Of a stretch of 64,000 nucleotides of DNA, positions 9,112 through 17,880 are shown piece after piece (the first letter of the stretch is position 1; each line of letters begins with the position of its first letter). Position numbers and translations under genes: made by a program. The stretch comes from Gordonia amicalis NBRC 100051 = JCM 11271 (GTDB lineage Bacteria; Actinomycetota; Actinomycetes; Mycobacteriales; Mycobacteriaceae): positions 207,624 through 271,623 of the forward strand of contig NZ_BANS01000001.1 of the NCBI RefSeq assembly GCF_000332995.1, given 5' to 3'. The notes under the pieces were generated by a model. It was not told where the DNA came from, ran no database searches, and saw nothing but the letters and a program-made list of their open reading frames with translations.

Positions 9112-9594
9112 TCAGGGTTCTACGGGACCAGGCCCGGGCCCGACGTTGCGCGACTCGCGCAACCGCAGATCCTGGACGTAGTCGGCGGGGGCGCCGGCGA
9201 TCTCCGCGGCCTCGGCCATGACACCGAGATAGCGGGCCGAGGGGAGTCCGCCCTCGTAGGCGTCGAGCACATACAGCCAGGCCAGCACGGGGCCGTCGGC
9301 GGTGTCGACGCGCGCGCGGATCTTGCGGTGGATGCCGAGCTCGGAACCCTCCCACCGGTCGAGGAGTTCCTCGTCTTCGGTCGTCACGTCATACAGGACG
9401 ACGAAGACACGGGCGTCGGGGTCATCGCGGTCCTCGGTGACCGTCGCCAGGGAACCCTCCCAGCCGATGTCGCCGCCACCGAAGGTCAGGCGCCACCCGC
9501 GTAGCCATCCGGTACCCGACATCGGCGAGTGCGGCGCGCGTTCCGCCATCTGCTCGGGATGCATGTTGGATCCGTAGGCTGCGTAAATCGGCAC
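9112..9594 (-). CDS. Gamma-glutamylcyclotransferase-fold protein, Rv3304-like
   Basis: A 160-residue protein with the N-terminal signature YAAYGSNMHPEQM of the gamma-glutamylcyclotransferase (BtrG/AIG2-like) fold, followed by GWRLTFGG and a conserved acidic residue in the LDRWEGSELG region, where the family's catalytic Glu usually sits. The usual reaction is cyclisation of a gamma-glutamyl group to 5-oxoproline; the substrate here is not known. Equivalent to Rv3304. The start is a GTG at 9594. Convergent with the M20 gene with only 6 bp between stops. Confidence 0.85.
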   Translation of the reverse strand: MPIYAAYGSNMHPEQMAERAPHSPMSGTGWLRGWRLTFGGGDIGWEGSLATVTEDRDDPDARVFVVLYDVTTEDEELLDRWEGSELGIHRKIRARVDTADGPVLAWLYVLDAYEGGLPSARYLGVMAEAAEIAGAPADYVQDLRLRESRNVGPGPGPVEP

Positions 9595-9925
9595 GGGTGG
9601 AGCCTAGTGGGTCGGCGGCGAGTCCGGAAGGCGACAGGCAGGAGCCGAGGAGTGGCGTACGCCGCATGCGGGGCCACCCGAGGAGTGCCGCGGGACGATC
9701 AGGACTAGGTTGTTAGGTGGCGCGACACCACGTGACGGTCCGCCATATCAGAGCGACGCACCACCCCGCGAGGCTCGACCCAGTCGGATCAGCAGTCGGA
9801 CACCAGCCAGTCGGACGCCCGCCGGTCCGGCACCGACCAGTTCGCCCATTCGACAACACCACGCCGGGCGCACGGTGCCCCACGAAGGCCGCCGCGACGA
9901 GACCGGTGAAGGACAGGAGTGCACA
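9595..9925. other. 331-bp divergent intergenic region, cyclotransferase gene to lpdA
   Basis: Holds the promoters of two divergent genes. Repeated CAGTCGGA-like words lie at about 9779-9815, and the lpdA ribosome binding site (AGGAG) is at 9915-9919. Open frames across it are rich in His, Pro and Arg and do not look like coding sequence. No RNA gene or clear operator was found. Confidence 0.5.
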
Positions 9926-11329
9926 GTGACCAGGATCGTCATCATCGGCGGTGGACCAGCGGGTTATGAGGCGGCGCTCGCCGCGGCCGCGTACGGCGCC
10001 GACATCACGGTGATCGATTCGGACGGGATCGGTGGTGCCTGTGTGTTGTGGGACTGCGTCCCGTCGAAGACCTTCATCGCCTCCACCGGTATCCGTACCG
10101 AGGTGCGTCGCGCCGTCGACCTCGGCATCAACATCAAGACCGACGACACCCTGGTCACCCTCCCGCAGATCCATCAGCGCGTGCGCGACCTCGCCTTCGC
10201 CCAGTCCGCCGACATCAAGTCGCGACTCCTCAGTGAGGGCGTCAAACTGGTTTCCGGTACCGCCGTTCTCGACGAGACGCAGGTCGGCGTCTCGACCCAC
10301 TGCGTCGTCGCGACCCTCGCCGACGGCAGCACCGAGCGCTACGACGGTGACGTCGTGCTGATCGCGACCGGCGCGTCGCCGCGCATCCTGCCCGACGCGC
10401 AGCCCGACGGCGAACGCATCCTCACCTGGCGTCAGCTCTACGACCTCGAAGAGCTGCCCGAGCATCTCGTCGTCATCGGTTCCGGTGTCACCGGCGCGGA
10501 GTTCGTCCACGCCTACACCGAACTCGGTGTGAAGGTGACGCTGGTGTCGAGCCGGGACCGCGTGCTCCCGCACGAGGACGAGGACGCCGCCCTGGTGCTC
10601 GAGGATGCGCTCGCCGAGCGCGGCGTCGAACTCGTCAAGCACGCGCGTGCCGACAAGGTCGTTCGCGACGGTGACACCGTCACCGCGCATCTCGCCGACG
10701 GGTCCACCGTCACCGGCAGTCACGTGCTGATGACCGTCGGCTCGATTCCCAACACCGCGAACCTCGAACTCGAGCGTGCCGGGGTCGAGGTCGACAAGGG
10801 TGGCTACATCCGGGTGGACCGGGTGTCTCGGACCTCGGTGCCCGGAATCTACGCGGCCGGCGACTGCACCGGCTTGCTGCCGCTGGCCTCGGTGGCCGCC
10901 ATGCAGGGTCGCATCGCCGTGTACCACGCCCTGGGCGAGGGCGTCAGCCCGATCAAGCTGAAAACCGTTGCGTCGGCGATCTTCACGCGTCCCGAGATCG
11001 CCACCGTCGGGGTCTCGCAGAAGGCCATCGACGCCGGCGAGTACCCCGCGCGCACGGTGATGCTGCCGCTGGCGACCAATCCGCGCGCCAAGATGAGCGG
11101 GCTGCGTCGCGGATTCGTGAAGATCTTCTGCCGTCCGGCCACCGGCGTGGTGATCGGTGGTGTCGCGGTGGCGCCCAACGCCTCCGAGCTCATCCTCCCG
11201 CTGGCCCTCGCGGTGCAGAACAAACTGACCGTCGGCGATCTCGCGCAGACGTTCTCGGTGTACCCGTCGCTGTCCGGTTCGATCACCGAGGCCGCGCGTC
11301 AGCTCGTCCGGCACGACGATCTGGACTGA
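9926..11329 (+). CDS. lpdA: Flavoprotein disulfide reductase family NAD(P)H-quinone reductase LpdA
   Basis: A 467-residue FAD and NAD(P)H-binding protein of the lipoamide dehydrogenase superfamily, equivalent to Rv3303c. The FAD site is IVIIGGGPAGYEAAL (residues 4-18), the NAD(P)H site is VIGSGVTGAEF, and YAAGDCTGLLPLASVA contacts FAD. M. tuberculosis LpdA has one Cys in the redox motif; here Cys39 and Cys44 form a full CX4C pair (GGACVLWDC). The C-terminal His-Glu dyad of true dehydrogenases is missing: the matching stretch reads VYPSLSGS. GTG at 9926 chosen because AGGAG lies 7 bp upstream; the frame continues upstream without plausible coding sequence. Confidence 0.92.
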   Translation: MTRIVIIGGGPAGYEAALAAAAYGADITVIDSDGIGGACVLWDCVPSKTFIASTGIRTEVRRAVDLGINIKTDDTLVTLPQIHQRVRDLAFAQSADIKSRLLSEGVKLVSGTAVLDETQVGVSTHCVVATLADGSTERYDGDVVLIATGASPRILPDAQPDGERILTWRQLYDLEELPEHLVVIGSGVTGAEFVHAYTELGVKVTLVSSRDRVLPHEDEDAALVLEDALAERGVELVKHARADKVVRDGDTVTAHLADGSTVTGSHVLMTVGSIPNTANLELERAGVEVDKGGYIRVDRVSRTSVPGIYAAGDCTGLLPLASVAAMQGRIAVYHALGEGVSPIKLKTVASAIFTRPEIATVGVSQKAIDAGEYPARTVMLPLATNPRAKMSGLRRGFVKIFCRPATGVVIGGVAVAPNASELILPLALAVQNKLTVGDLAQTFSVYPSLSGSITEAARQLVRHDDLD

Positions 11330-11412
11330 CACTTCGTCGAGCGGCGCGATCACGGTAGGGTCGTGGAGAATCCGCCCGGAACCGGGCGCACCGCGACGCA
11401 GGGGGAGATGTC

Positions 11413-12750
11413 GTGACAGGGCCCGTTGCCGACCCGTTTGCGCAGAACAACCGGGGTGTGTCGAATGCGCCGTCGTTCGGCGGGGGACGCACCGACTGGG
11501 CCGGCATGGGCATCGACGAGATCATCGACACCCTCCGCACCATGGATCCCGGCCGGGCCTCCGGTGACGTCGAGACGATCCTCAAGGCGATCGAGGCGGT
11601 GCGCCGCGCGTCGGATCGCATGGCGGCGATGTTCGGCGACGAGCTGCTCGGCCTCGCCTCCGATGCCGCCCTCGATACGGGAAAGGCGTTGTCCGACGCC
11701 ATGCAACGGAGCCTGGAGACGGCCACCGTGGTCGGCGAGGCCCTGAGTACCGCCGTCGGGATCGTCGGTGCGACACGGGGTCAGGAGGGGCGGTTGCGAG
11801 AACTGCAGCAGCATCTCCGCGACAACCCCGAGGACGCTCCGATGGTGCGGTTCGAGGCGGACCGCACCATGTCGGGCACGTACTCGTCACCGATGCAGCG
11901 TGTCCAGCACGCGCTTCCGGAGCCCACCGGGCCCGACGACGTGGTGCGCGGGATCGACGGCCCGTCGTCCGCGGCCGGCCCGGGGTCCGGTTCCGAGGCG
12001 CCGCGCGGCCAGGCGGCGAACACCGTCGACGCGGGAGACTTCGGCCGTTCCGGTGGCGCCACGGCCCCGGTCGCGACCGGTGGGCCGGGACCTGGACCGG
12101 CGGGAGGTGGACCCACCCCGGTCGCGCCGGTCTCGTCGTCCTCCTCGCCGTCGGGATCGTCCGGCCGCCGGGATGCCGACGACCCCGACGGTCTGCTCCG
12201 CGGCGGTCAGGGCACACCGGGCGGTGTCGGCACGCACGGTGTTGCCGGTGCCGGACGATCCGGGAACGATCGCGGAAATGGTTCTGACAGAACGGGTTCC
12301 GGCGTCGGGGCCGGAGTGCCGATCGCCCCGGTGGTCGGACCGCTCCCGCTGACGCCGTCGTCGCCCGGAGTCGCCACGCCGACGACGTCGACGCCGCCGG
12401 CAGCGAGTGCTGCGGGACCACGTGCGGGGATCGCACCACCGGTGGGCCCCGCCGGCGCGCCGCCCACGGCCCGCCGGCCCGGCGCCGAGGACGACGACAA
12501 GCACAAGGCGGCGCCCTACCTGCACAACCGAGAGCACGGCGCGGAGATAGTCGGCGACCTGCCGCTCGTCGGGCCGCCGGTGATCGGCGACTGGATTCCG
12601 CACATGGCCCCGGCCGCACCGGAGGCCGTACCCCCGCAGCCGACGCCGGGTGACGCGCTCGCTCCGGCGGTTCGGCACCCCGGTACCGCCGACGCGGGTA
12701 CCGGCGGAGGCGAGGAACCATCGTCGACGACACGTGGCCGGACATGCTGA
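11413..12750 (+). CDS. Large Pro/Gly-rich protein with N-terminal helical domain, possibly type VII-associated
   Basis: A 445-residue protein I cannot name with certainty. Residues about 25-150 are helical (IDEIIDTLRTMDPG to LRELQQHLRDNPED) and look like the helical head of WXG100/PPE-type secreted proteins. Residues about 170-365 are low-complexity Pro, Gly, Ser and Thr. The end returns to ordered sequence (YLHNREHGAEIVGDLPLVGPPVIGDWIPH). No signal peptide is seen. GTG at 11413 follows a GGGGGAG ribosome binding site; the nearby ATG at 11408 meets a stop at once. It overlaps the next gene by 7 bp. Confidence 0.7.
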   Translation: MTGPVADPFAQNNRGVSNAPSFGGGRTDWAGMGIDEIIDTLRTMDPGRASGDVETILKAIEAVRRASDRMAAMFGDELLGLASDAALDTGKALSDAMQRSLETATVVGEALSTAVGIVGATRGQEGRLRELQQHLRDNPEDAPMVRFEADRTMSGTYSSPMQRVQHALPEPTGPDDVVRGIDGPSSAAGPGSGSEAPRGQAANTVDAGDFGRSGGATAPVATGGPGPGPAGGGPTPVAPVSSSSSPSGSSGRRDADDPDGLLRGGQGTPGGVGTHGVAGAGRSGNDRGNGSDRTGSGVGAGVPIAPVVGPLPLTPSSPGVATPTTSTPPAASAAGPRAGIAPPVGPAGAPPTARRPGAEDDDKHKAAPYLHNREHGAEIVGDLPLVGPPVIGDWIPHMAPAAPEAVPPQPTPGDALAPAVRHPGTADAGTGGGEEPSSTTRGRTC

Positions 12751-13184
12751 GCCGGGTGGACAGGCTGCCCGGCGGTGTCGCCCGGCTCGCCTCCGCGGTG
12801 CCCGACGAGGACATCATCCGGTGTCTGCATCTCCTGGTCGCCACCGTCATGGACGTGACCGGAGCGTCGACCCCCGAGGTCCGCGACGTGATCCGCCAGT
12901 GGCGCCAGCAGGGGAGTGCCGAGCCGGCGGGCGTGGCGTCGTTGAGGGTCGTTGCCGCACAACATGATTTCGACTCGTTCGCCCACCAGCGACGCGGTGA
13001 CACCGATCGTCAACTCGACAGCTTCCGCCGTGCCCGGGCTGTTGACTGCGTCCTCGCCGCGATGTCGGTGTCGACGGCCGCGGAGGCACCGCGCACCGCT
13101 CTGCGGGAGGCTGCCTACGAAGCCGCCGCCGCGCTCGGGGGCACCGCGGGTGTCGTCGGGGTTCTCGCCGACTATGTCGCCTGA
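12744..13184 (+). CDS. Hypothetical protein co-translated with the Pro/Gly-rich protein
   Basis: A 146-residue, mostly helical, soluble protein with no motif I recognise. It begins with ATG inside the end of the preceding gene, so the two are likely co-translated and may work together. Its last residues (GTAGVVGVLADYVA) are hydrophobic but too short to be a sure membrane anchor. The stop is 2 bp from the end of the convergent glycerol kinase gene. A partner or chaperone role for the upstream putative secreted protein would fit the context but has no sequence proof. Confidence 0.65.
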   Translation: MLSRVDRLPGGVARLASAVPDEDIIRCLHLLVATVMDVTGASTPEVRDVIRQWRQQGSAEPAGVASLRVVAAQHDFDSFAHQRRGDTDRQLDSFRRARAVDCVLAAMSVSTAAEAPRTALREAAYEAAAALGGTAGVVGVLADYVA

Positions 13185-13185
13185 T

Positions 13186-14694
13186 TCACGCCAGATCGAA
13201 GCTGCGCTCGACGGCGCGATTCCATTCGCCGTACAGGCGTTCCCGCTCGTCTTCGGCCATGGCGGGTTCCCAGCGTTTGTGTTCGGCCCAGTTCGCGCGG
13301 ATGTCGTCCTCGCTCTCCCAGAACCCCGCCGCCAGACCGGCCGCGTATGCCGCACCCAGTGCCGTGGTCTCGTTGACCACGGGCCGGACGACCGGGACGT
13401 CGAGGATGTCGGCCTGGAACTGCATGAGCAGTTCGTTGACCACCATCCCGCCGTCGACCTTGAGCGTGGACAGCTCGATGCCGGCGTCGGCCTGCATCGC
13501 CTCGATGACCTCGCGGGTCTGGAAGGCGCTGGCCTCCAACGCAGCCCGTGCCAGGTGGCCCTTGTTGACGAAGCGTGTCAGACCGACGATCAAACCGCGG
13601 GCGTCGGAGCGCCAGCGTGGCGCGAAGAGGCCGGAGAAGGCGGGTACGAAGTAGGCGCCGCCGTTGTCGTCGACCTCCGCGGCCAGCTTCTCCACATCCG
13701 ACGACACCGGGAACAGGCCGAGATTGTCCCGCAGCCACTGGATGAGCGAGCCGGTCACCGCGATCGACCCCTCGAGCGCATAGCGCGCCGGCTCGTCGCC
13801 GATGCGGTAACAGACCGTCGTCAGCAGGCCGTGCTCGCTGAAGACCGGCTCGGTTCCGGTGTTGAGCAGCAGAAAGTTACCGGTCCCGTAGGTGTTCTTG
13901 GCCTCGCCGGGTGACAGGCAGGCCTGGCCGAAGGTGGCGGCCTGCTGGTCGCCGAGGATGCCGGTCAGCGGGACGCCGGGGAGTGGTCCGTTGCCTCGCA
14001 GCGCGCCGAAGTCGCCGGACGAGCTGCGGATCTCGGGCAGCATCGAGATCGGGATGCCCATCTCGTCGCAGATCTTCTCATCCCAGCTCAGCGTCCGCAG
14101 GTCCATGAGCATGGTGCGCGAGGCATTGGTGACGTCGGTGACGTGCTGCCCACCGTCGACTCCGCCGGTCATGTTCCACGCAATCCAGGAATCCATTGTC
14201 CCGAAGCACAACTCGCCGGATTCGGCGCGCTCGCGAAGCCCATCGACGTTGTCGAGCAGCCAGCGGATCTTGGGTCCGGCGAAGTAGGTCGACAGTGGCA
14301 GGCCGGTGCGTTCGCGGTAACGGTCGACACCGACGTCGCCGGCGAGTTCGGTGCACACGTCGGCGGTGCGGGTGTCCTGCCACACGATGGCGTTGTGGAC
14401 CGGCCGTCCGGTCTCGCGGTCCCAGATCACCGTGGTCTCGCGCTGATTGGTGATGCCGCAGGCGACGATGTCCTTGGCGGTCAGGTCGGCCGAGGCCAGT
14501 GCGGCGGCGCCGACCCGGCGGGTGTTGCGCCAGATCTCGGCGGCGTCGTGTTCGACCCAGCCGGCCCGCGGGAAGATCTGTTCGTGTTCGAGTTGTTCCA
14601 CCCCGACGACGTGTCCCTTGCGGTCGAAGATCATCGCCCGGGTCGAGGTGGTGCCCTGGTCGATCGCCGCCACATAATTGCCTGAACTGCCCAC
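13186..14694 (-). CDS. glpK: Glycerol kinase
   Basis: Phosphorylates glycerol with ATP to sn-glycerol-3-phosphate, the substrate of the divergent glpD product. The 502-residue length equals that of typical GlpK. Motifs are [18 protein letters not shown] (phosphate loop), the glycerol-binding region [14 protein letters not shown] text near residue 80, [16 protein letters not shown] and [17 protein letters not shown] (adenosine site). GTG at 14694 was chosen because it sits just before the family N-terminus; a TTG at 14733 in the same frame would add 13 unlikely residues and run close to glpD. Confidence 0.93.
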   Translation of the reverse strand: MGSSGNYVAAIDQGTTSTRAMIFDRKGHVVGVEQLEHEQIFPRAGWVEHDAAEIWRNTRRVGAAALASADLTAKDIVACGITNQRETTVIWDRETGRPVHNAIVWQDTRTADVCTELAGDVGVDRYRERTGLPLSTYFAGPKIRWLLDNVDGLRERAESGELCFGTMDSWIAWNMTGGVDGGQHVTDVTNASRTMLMDLRTLSWDEKICDEMGIPISMLPEIRSSSGDFGALRGNGPLPGVPLTGILGDQQAATFGQACLSPGEAKNTYGTGNFLLLNTGTEPVFSEHGLLTTVCYRIGDEPARYALEGSIAVTGSLIQWLRDNLGLFPVSSDVEKLAAEVDDNGGAYFVPAFSGLFAPRWRSDARGLIVGLTRFVNKGHLARAALEASAFQTREVIEAMQADAGIELSTLKVDGGMVVNELLMQFQADILDVPVVRPVVNETTALGAAYAAGLAAGFWESEDDIRANWAEHKRWEPAMAEDERERLYGEWNRAVERSFDLA

Positions 14695-14748
14695 GCCGTC
14701 AGTGTCGCACGCTGTGGTGTGGGCCGGAATCAATTAGGCTCGGCGAAC

Positions 14749-16491
14749 ATGAACACCGAGTTCAACCCGGACCGGCCGGCGGACATGGGGTCGCTCTACC
14801 ACGCCGAGGCGTGGCGGCGGTTCGGGGACGAACAGTTCGACATCGTGGTGATCGGTGGCGGGGTGGTCGGGGTCGGCGCCGCGCTCGACGCCGCCACGCG
14901 CGGTCTGCGGGTGGCGCTGGTCGAGGCGCGCGACATCGCCTCGGGGACCTCGAGCAGGTCGTCGAAGATGTTCCACGGCGGACTCCGCTACCTGGAGCAA
15001 CTCGAGTTCGGTCTCGTCCGGGAGGCCCTCAGGGAGCGCGAGCTCTCGCTGCGCCTGCTGGCCCCGCACCTGGTGAAACCCCTCCCGTTCCTCTACCCGC
15101 TCACTCAGCGGGTCTGGGAGCGGCCGTATGTGGCGGCGGGAATCTTCCTCTACGACCGCATGGGCGGCGCCAAATCGGTGCCGGGCCAGCGCCATGTGAC
15201 ACGATCGGGCGCGCTGCGCGTGGCTCCGGCACTCAAGCGCAACTCGCTCATCGGCGGAATCCGGTATTACGACACGGTCGTCGACGACGCCCGGCACAGC
15301 CTCACCGTGGCCCGCACCGCGGCCAACTATGGCGCGGTCATCCGTACTTCGACGCAGGTGATCGGCTTTCTCCGAGAATCCGACCGCGTACTCGGAGTGC
15401 GCGTGCGGGACACCGAGAGCGGCGACGTCACCGAGGTGCGCGCCCACTGCGTCATCAACGCCGCCGGGGTGTGGACCGACGAGGTCCAGGCGTTGTCCAA
15501 GCAGCGCGGTCACTTCAAGGTGCGCGCGTCGAAGGGCGTGCACATCGTGGTGCCGCGCGACCGGATCGTCAGCGAGACCGCGGTCATCCTGCGCACCGCC
15601 AATTCGGTGCTGTTCGTGATCCCGTGGGAGACCCACTGGATCATCGGCACCACCGACACCGACTGGAACCTCGACCTCGCACACCCGGCCGCCACCCGTG
15701 CGGACATCGACTACATCCTGGAGCGCGTCAACGAGGTACTGGTCACCAAGCTGACCCACGACGACATCGAAGGCGTGTACGCCGGTCTGCGGCCGCTGCT
15801 GGCCGGTGAGGACGACGAGACGTCGAAACTCTCGCGCGAGCACGCCGTCGCCACCGTGGCGCCGGGACTTGTGGCGATCGCGGGCGGCAAGTACACCACC
15901 TACCGGGTGATGGCCGCTGACGCCGTCGAAGCCTGCAACGACTTCATCCCCACCCGCGTGGCGCCGTCGATCACCGAGCGGGTGCCGCTCCTCGGCGCCG
16001 ACGGGTACTTCGCGCTCATCAACCAGTGCGAGCATCTCGGACAGCGGTACGGCCTCCACCCATACCGGATTCGACGACTGCTCAACCGTTACGGCTCGCT
16101 GATCGACGACGTTCTCTACTACGCGTCCGAGGACAGGTCGCTGCTCGCACCGCTGGGCGCGGCGCCGCAGTATCTCCGCGTCGAAGTGGTCTACGCGGCG
16201 GTCGCCGAGGCCGCACGGCATCTCGAGGACGTGCTGGCGCGGCGTACCCGTATCGCGATCGAGTACTCCCATCGCGGCGTCGACTGTGCCGACGAGGTCG
16301 CCGACCTGCTCGCCCCGATCCTGGGCTGGACCACCGAACAGCGCGACTTCGAGGTCGCGACCTACATCGCCCGGGTCGAGGCCGAGGTGGCCTCGCAGCA
16401 GCAACCCGACGACGACTCGGCCGACGCCCTGCGGGCGGCCGCACCCGAGGCGCGGTCGGAGATCCTGGAGCCGGTGCCCGTCCCCGAGTGA
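14749..16491 (+). CDS. glpD: Glycerol-3-phosphate dehydrogenase (FAD), GlpD2-like
   Basis: Membrane-associated flavoenzyme that oxidises sn-glycerol-3-phosphate to dihydroxyacetone phosphate and passes electrons to the quinone pool. In the 580-residue protein the FAD-binding motif is DIVVIGGGVVGVGAALDAAT (about residues 28-47), followed by GTSSRSSKMFHGGLRYLEQ, typical of GlpD. The C-terminal alpha domain covers about residues 400-540. The ATG at 14749 is used, since the ten extra codons upstream are not family-like. Divergent from glpK across about 55 bp, so one short region must serve both promoters. Equivalent to Rv3302c. Confidence 0.94.
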   Translation: MNTEFNPDRPADMGSLYHAEAWRRFGDEQFDIVVIGGGVVGVGAALDAATRGLRVALVEARDIASGTSSRSSKMFHGGLRYLEQLEFGLVREALRERELSLRLLAPHLVKPLPFLYPLTQRVWERPYVAAGIFLYDRMGGAKSVPGQRHVTRSGALRVAPALKRNSLIGGIRYYDTVVDDARHSLTVARTAANYGAVIRTSTQVIGFLRESDRVLGVRVRDTESGDVTEVRAHCVINAAGVWTDEVQALSKQRGHFKVRASKGVHIVVPRDRIVSETAVILRTANSVLFVIPWETHWIIGTTDTDWNLDLAHPAATRADIDYILERVNEVLVTKLTHDDIEGVYAGLRPLLAGEDDETSKLSREHAVATVAPGLVAIAGGKYTTYRVMAADAVEACNDFIPTRVAPSITERVPLLGADGYFALINQCEHLGQRYGLHPYRIRRLLNRYGSLIDDVLYYASEDRSLLAPLGAAPQYLRVEVVYAAVAEAARHLEDVLARRTRIAIEYSHRGVDCADEVADLLAPILGWTTEQRDFEVATYIARVEAEVASQQQPDDDSADALRAAAPEARSEILEPVPVPE

Positions 16492-16584
16492 GACCGCCGG
16501 CCATCCGGCGAACTCGGAGACTTTGTCCTCTGTCGCCACCGTCTCTCGTAAGGGATCATCGAACTGGGGAAGAAGGGACTGATC

Positions 16585-17007
16585 ATGACGGAGATGCCGG
16601 TTCAGATACTCGCTCCGGAAGAAGCCTGGGAGTTGCTCGGCTCCGGGGAGCTGGGACGGATAGCGTTGAGCGTCAACGACACTCCCGACATCTTCCCGGT
16701 CAACTACTATGCGGCGGACGGGAAGATCACCTTGCGTACGGGTGAGGGGACCAAGCTCGCCGAGATGGTGGTGAACAACCGGGTGGCGTTCGAGTCCGAC
16801 GCCCACACCGACACCGGTGGGTGGAGTGTGGTGGCCAAGGGCTCGGCGCGGATTCTGTCCGCACTGAGTGAGATCGAGGCCGCCGACCGGTTGCCGCTGC
16901 GTCCGTGGATCGCGACGGTCAAGTACAACTACGTGGAGATCGCGGTCGAGGAGATCACTGCGCGTCGTTTCGAGTTCGGACCCGAACCCGAACGCTACCC
17001 CGTCTGA
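16585..17007 (+). CDS. Pyridoxamine 5'-phosphate oxidase-fold protein
   Basis: A 140-residue split-barrel protein of the flavin/F420-binding PNPOx-like type. The signature is LGRIALSVNDTPDIFPVNYYAADGKITLRTGEGTKL near the N-terminus, followed by SVVAKGSARIL. Members reduce or bind small ligands with FMN, F420 or haem; the substrate and cofactor cannot be told from sequence here. No signal or membrane segment is present, so it is cytosolic. It stands alone, 93 bp after glpD, and is followed by a long hairpin shared with the convergent nei gene. Confidence 0.82.
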   Translation: MTEMPVQILAPEEAWELLGSGELGRIALSVNDTPDIFPVNYYAADGKITLRTGEGTKLAEMVVNNRVAFESDAHTDTGGWSVVAKGSARILSALSEIEAADRLPLRPWIATVKYNYVEIAVEEITARRFEFGPEPERYPV

Positions 17008-17015
17008 CGCCGCCA

Positions 17016-17085
17016 CAAATCCACCGGTTTTCGGCAAACTCTCCACCCTCGAGGGTGCCGGTTTTGCCGAAAACCGGTGGGTTTG
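17016..17085. terminator. Long nested inverted repeat between convergent genes
   Basis: Arms CCACCGGTTTTCGGCAAA at 17021-17038 and its exact complement at 17063-17080 form an 18-bp perfect stem, extended outward by about four more pairs with one wobble. The loop contains a 14-bp perfect palindrome, CACCCTCGAGGGTG, at 17044-17057. A shorter stem, CCGGTTTT with AAAACCGG, can form at 17059-17078. Placed between the PNPOx-fold and nei stops, it is probably a bidirectional terminator. Confidence 0.8.
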
Positions 17086-17088
17086 CGA

Positions 17089-17880
17089 TCAACTCTGGCA
17101 GCGTGGGCACCAGTACACGGATCGCTCGCCACCGGTCGAGGCGAGTTCGCCGCGTTTGACGATCGTCGCGCAGCGGCGGCACAACTGGCCGTTGCGGCCG
17201 TACACCCACATGCGCGCGTTCGGTGAGGTGTTGCCGGTGGTGGTCCGGGCCGAGCGCATCCGATTGGCCCACAGCAATCGACGGCTGAGGTCGACCATCG
17301 GGCCGAGGTCCACGTCTCCGACCGGACGGCTCGGGAGAACGCCACGCAGATAACAGATCTCGCTGCGGAAGACGTTGCCGACGCCGGCCATCAGGCGTTG
17401 GTCGAGGAGTGCCGCGCCGATGGTCTGCTCGGGGTCTGCGCCGAGTCGGCGGATCGCTTCGTCACGATCGAAGTCGTCGGCCAGCAGATCTGGCCCCAGG
17501 TAGGCGAGGGCGGCGTCGGGGTCGGCGAGGAGTTCGAGGGTGCCGAGATCGAAGCCGACGGCTTCGTGATCGTCGGTGCGCAGCACCACCCGCGCCTGGT
17601 ACGAGGGGCGACGCCACTTCTGGCCCCGGCGATGCACATGCCAGACACCCTCCATCTTCAGATGGGAATGAATGCTGACCGCGTCGCCTGCACCGGGCTC
17701 GCTCTCCTCGACGTCGATGAGCAGATGCTTTCCCTTCGACCTGACCCCGACGACGGTCCGTCCCGACAGGTCGGCGGTGGCCAGCGACGGGATGCGGAAC
17801 TGCGTCGAGATGAGTGTGCGTCCTTCCAGACCCTGACGAAGCCGGGCGGCCGCGGCGAAGACCGTGTCGCCCTCAGGCAT
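17089..17880 (-). CDS. nei: Fpg/Nei family DNA glycosylase/AP lyase
   Basis: Base-excision repair glycosylase removing oxidised pyrimidines. The 263-residue protein begins MPEGDTVF, with catalytic Pro2 and Glu3. Further motifs are GVRSKGKHLLIDV (conserved Lys), IHSHLKMEG, the helix-two-turn-helix region QRLMAGVGNVFRSEICY, and a C-terminal zinc finger with CRRC and CPRC pairs whose hairpin carries the catalytic Arg region. Equivalent to Rv3297. It starts 8 bp before the end of lhr, so the helicase and the glycosylase are expressed together, a repair operon conserved in mycobacteria. Confidence 0.93.
   Translation of the reverse strand: MPEGDTVFAAAARLRQGLEGRTLISTQFRIPSLATADLSGRTVVGVRSKGKHLLIDVEESEPGAGDAVSIHSHLKMEGVWHVHRRGQKWRRPSYQARVVLRTDDHEAVGFDLGTLELLADPDAALAYLGPDLLADDFDRDEAIRRLGADPEQTIGAALLDQRLMAGVGNVFRSEICYLRGVLPSRPVGDVDLGPMVDLSRRLLWANRMRSARTTTGNTSPNARMWVYGRNGQLCRRCATIVKRGELASTGGERSVYWCPRCQS

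Noticed and set aside
9710..9925. N-terminal extension of lpdA in the same frame
   Set aside because: The extra residues are Pro/Arg/Thr-rich and unlike the family; the GTG at 9926 has a good ribosome binding site and gives the expected N-terminus.
14734..17046. 770-codon open frame antisense to glpD
   Set aside because: It covers glpD and the PNPOx-fold gene in reverse; no domain could be seen, and the plus-strand proteins are clear.
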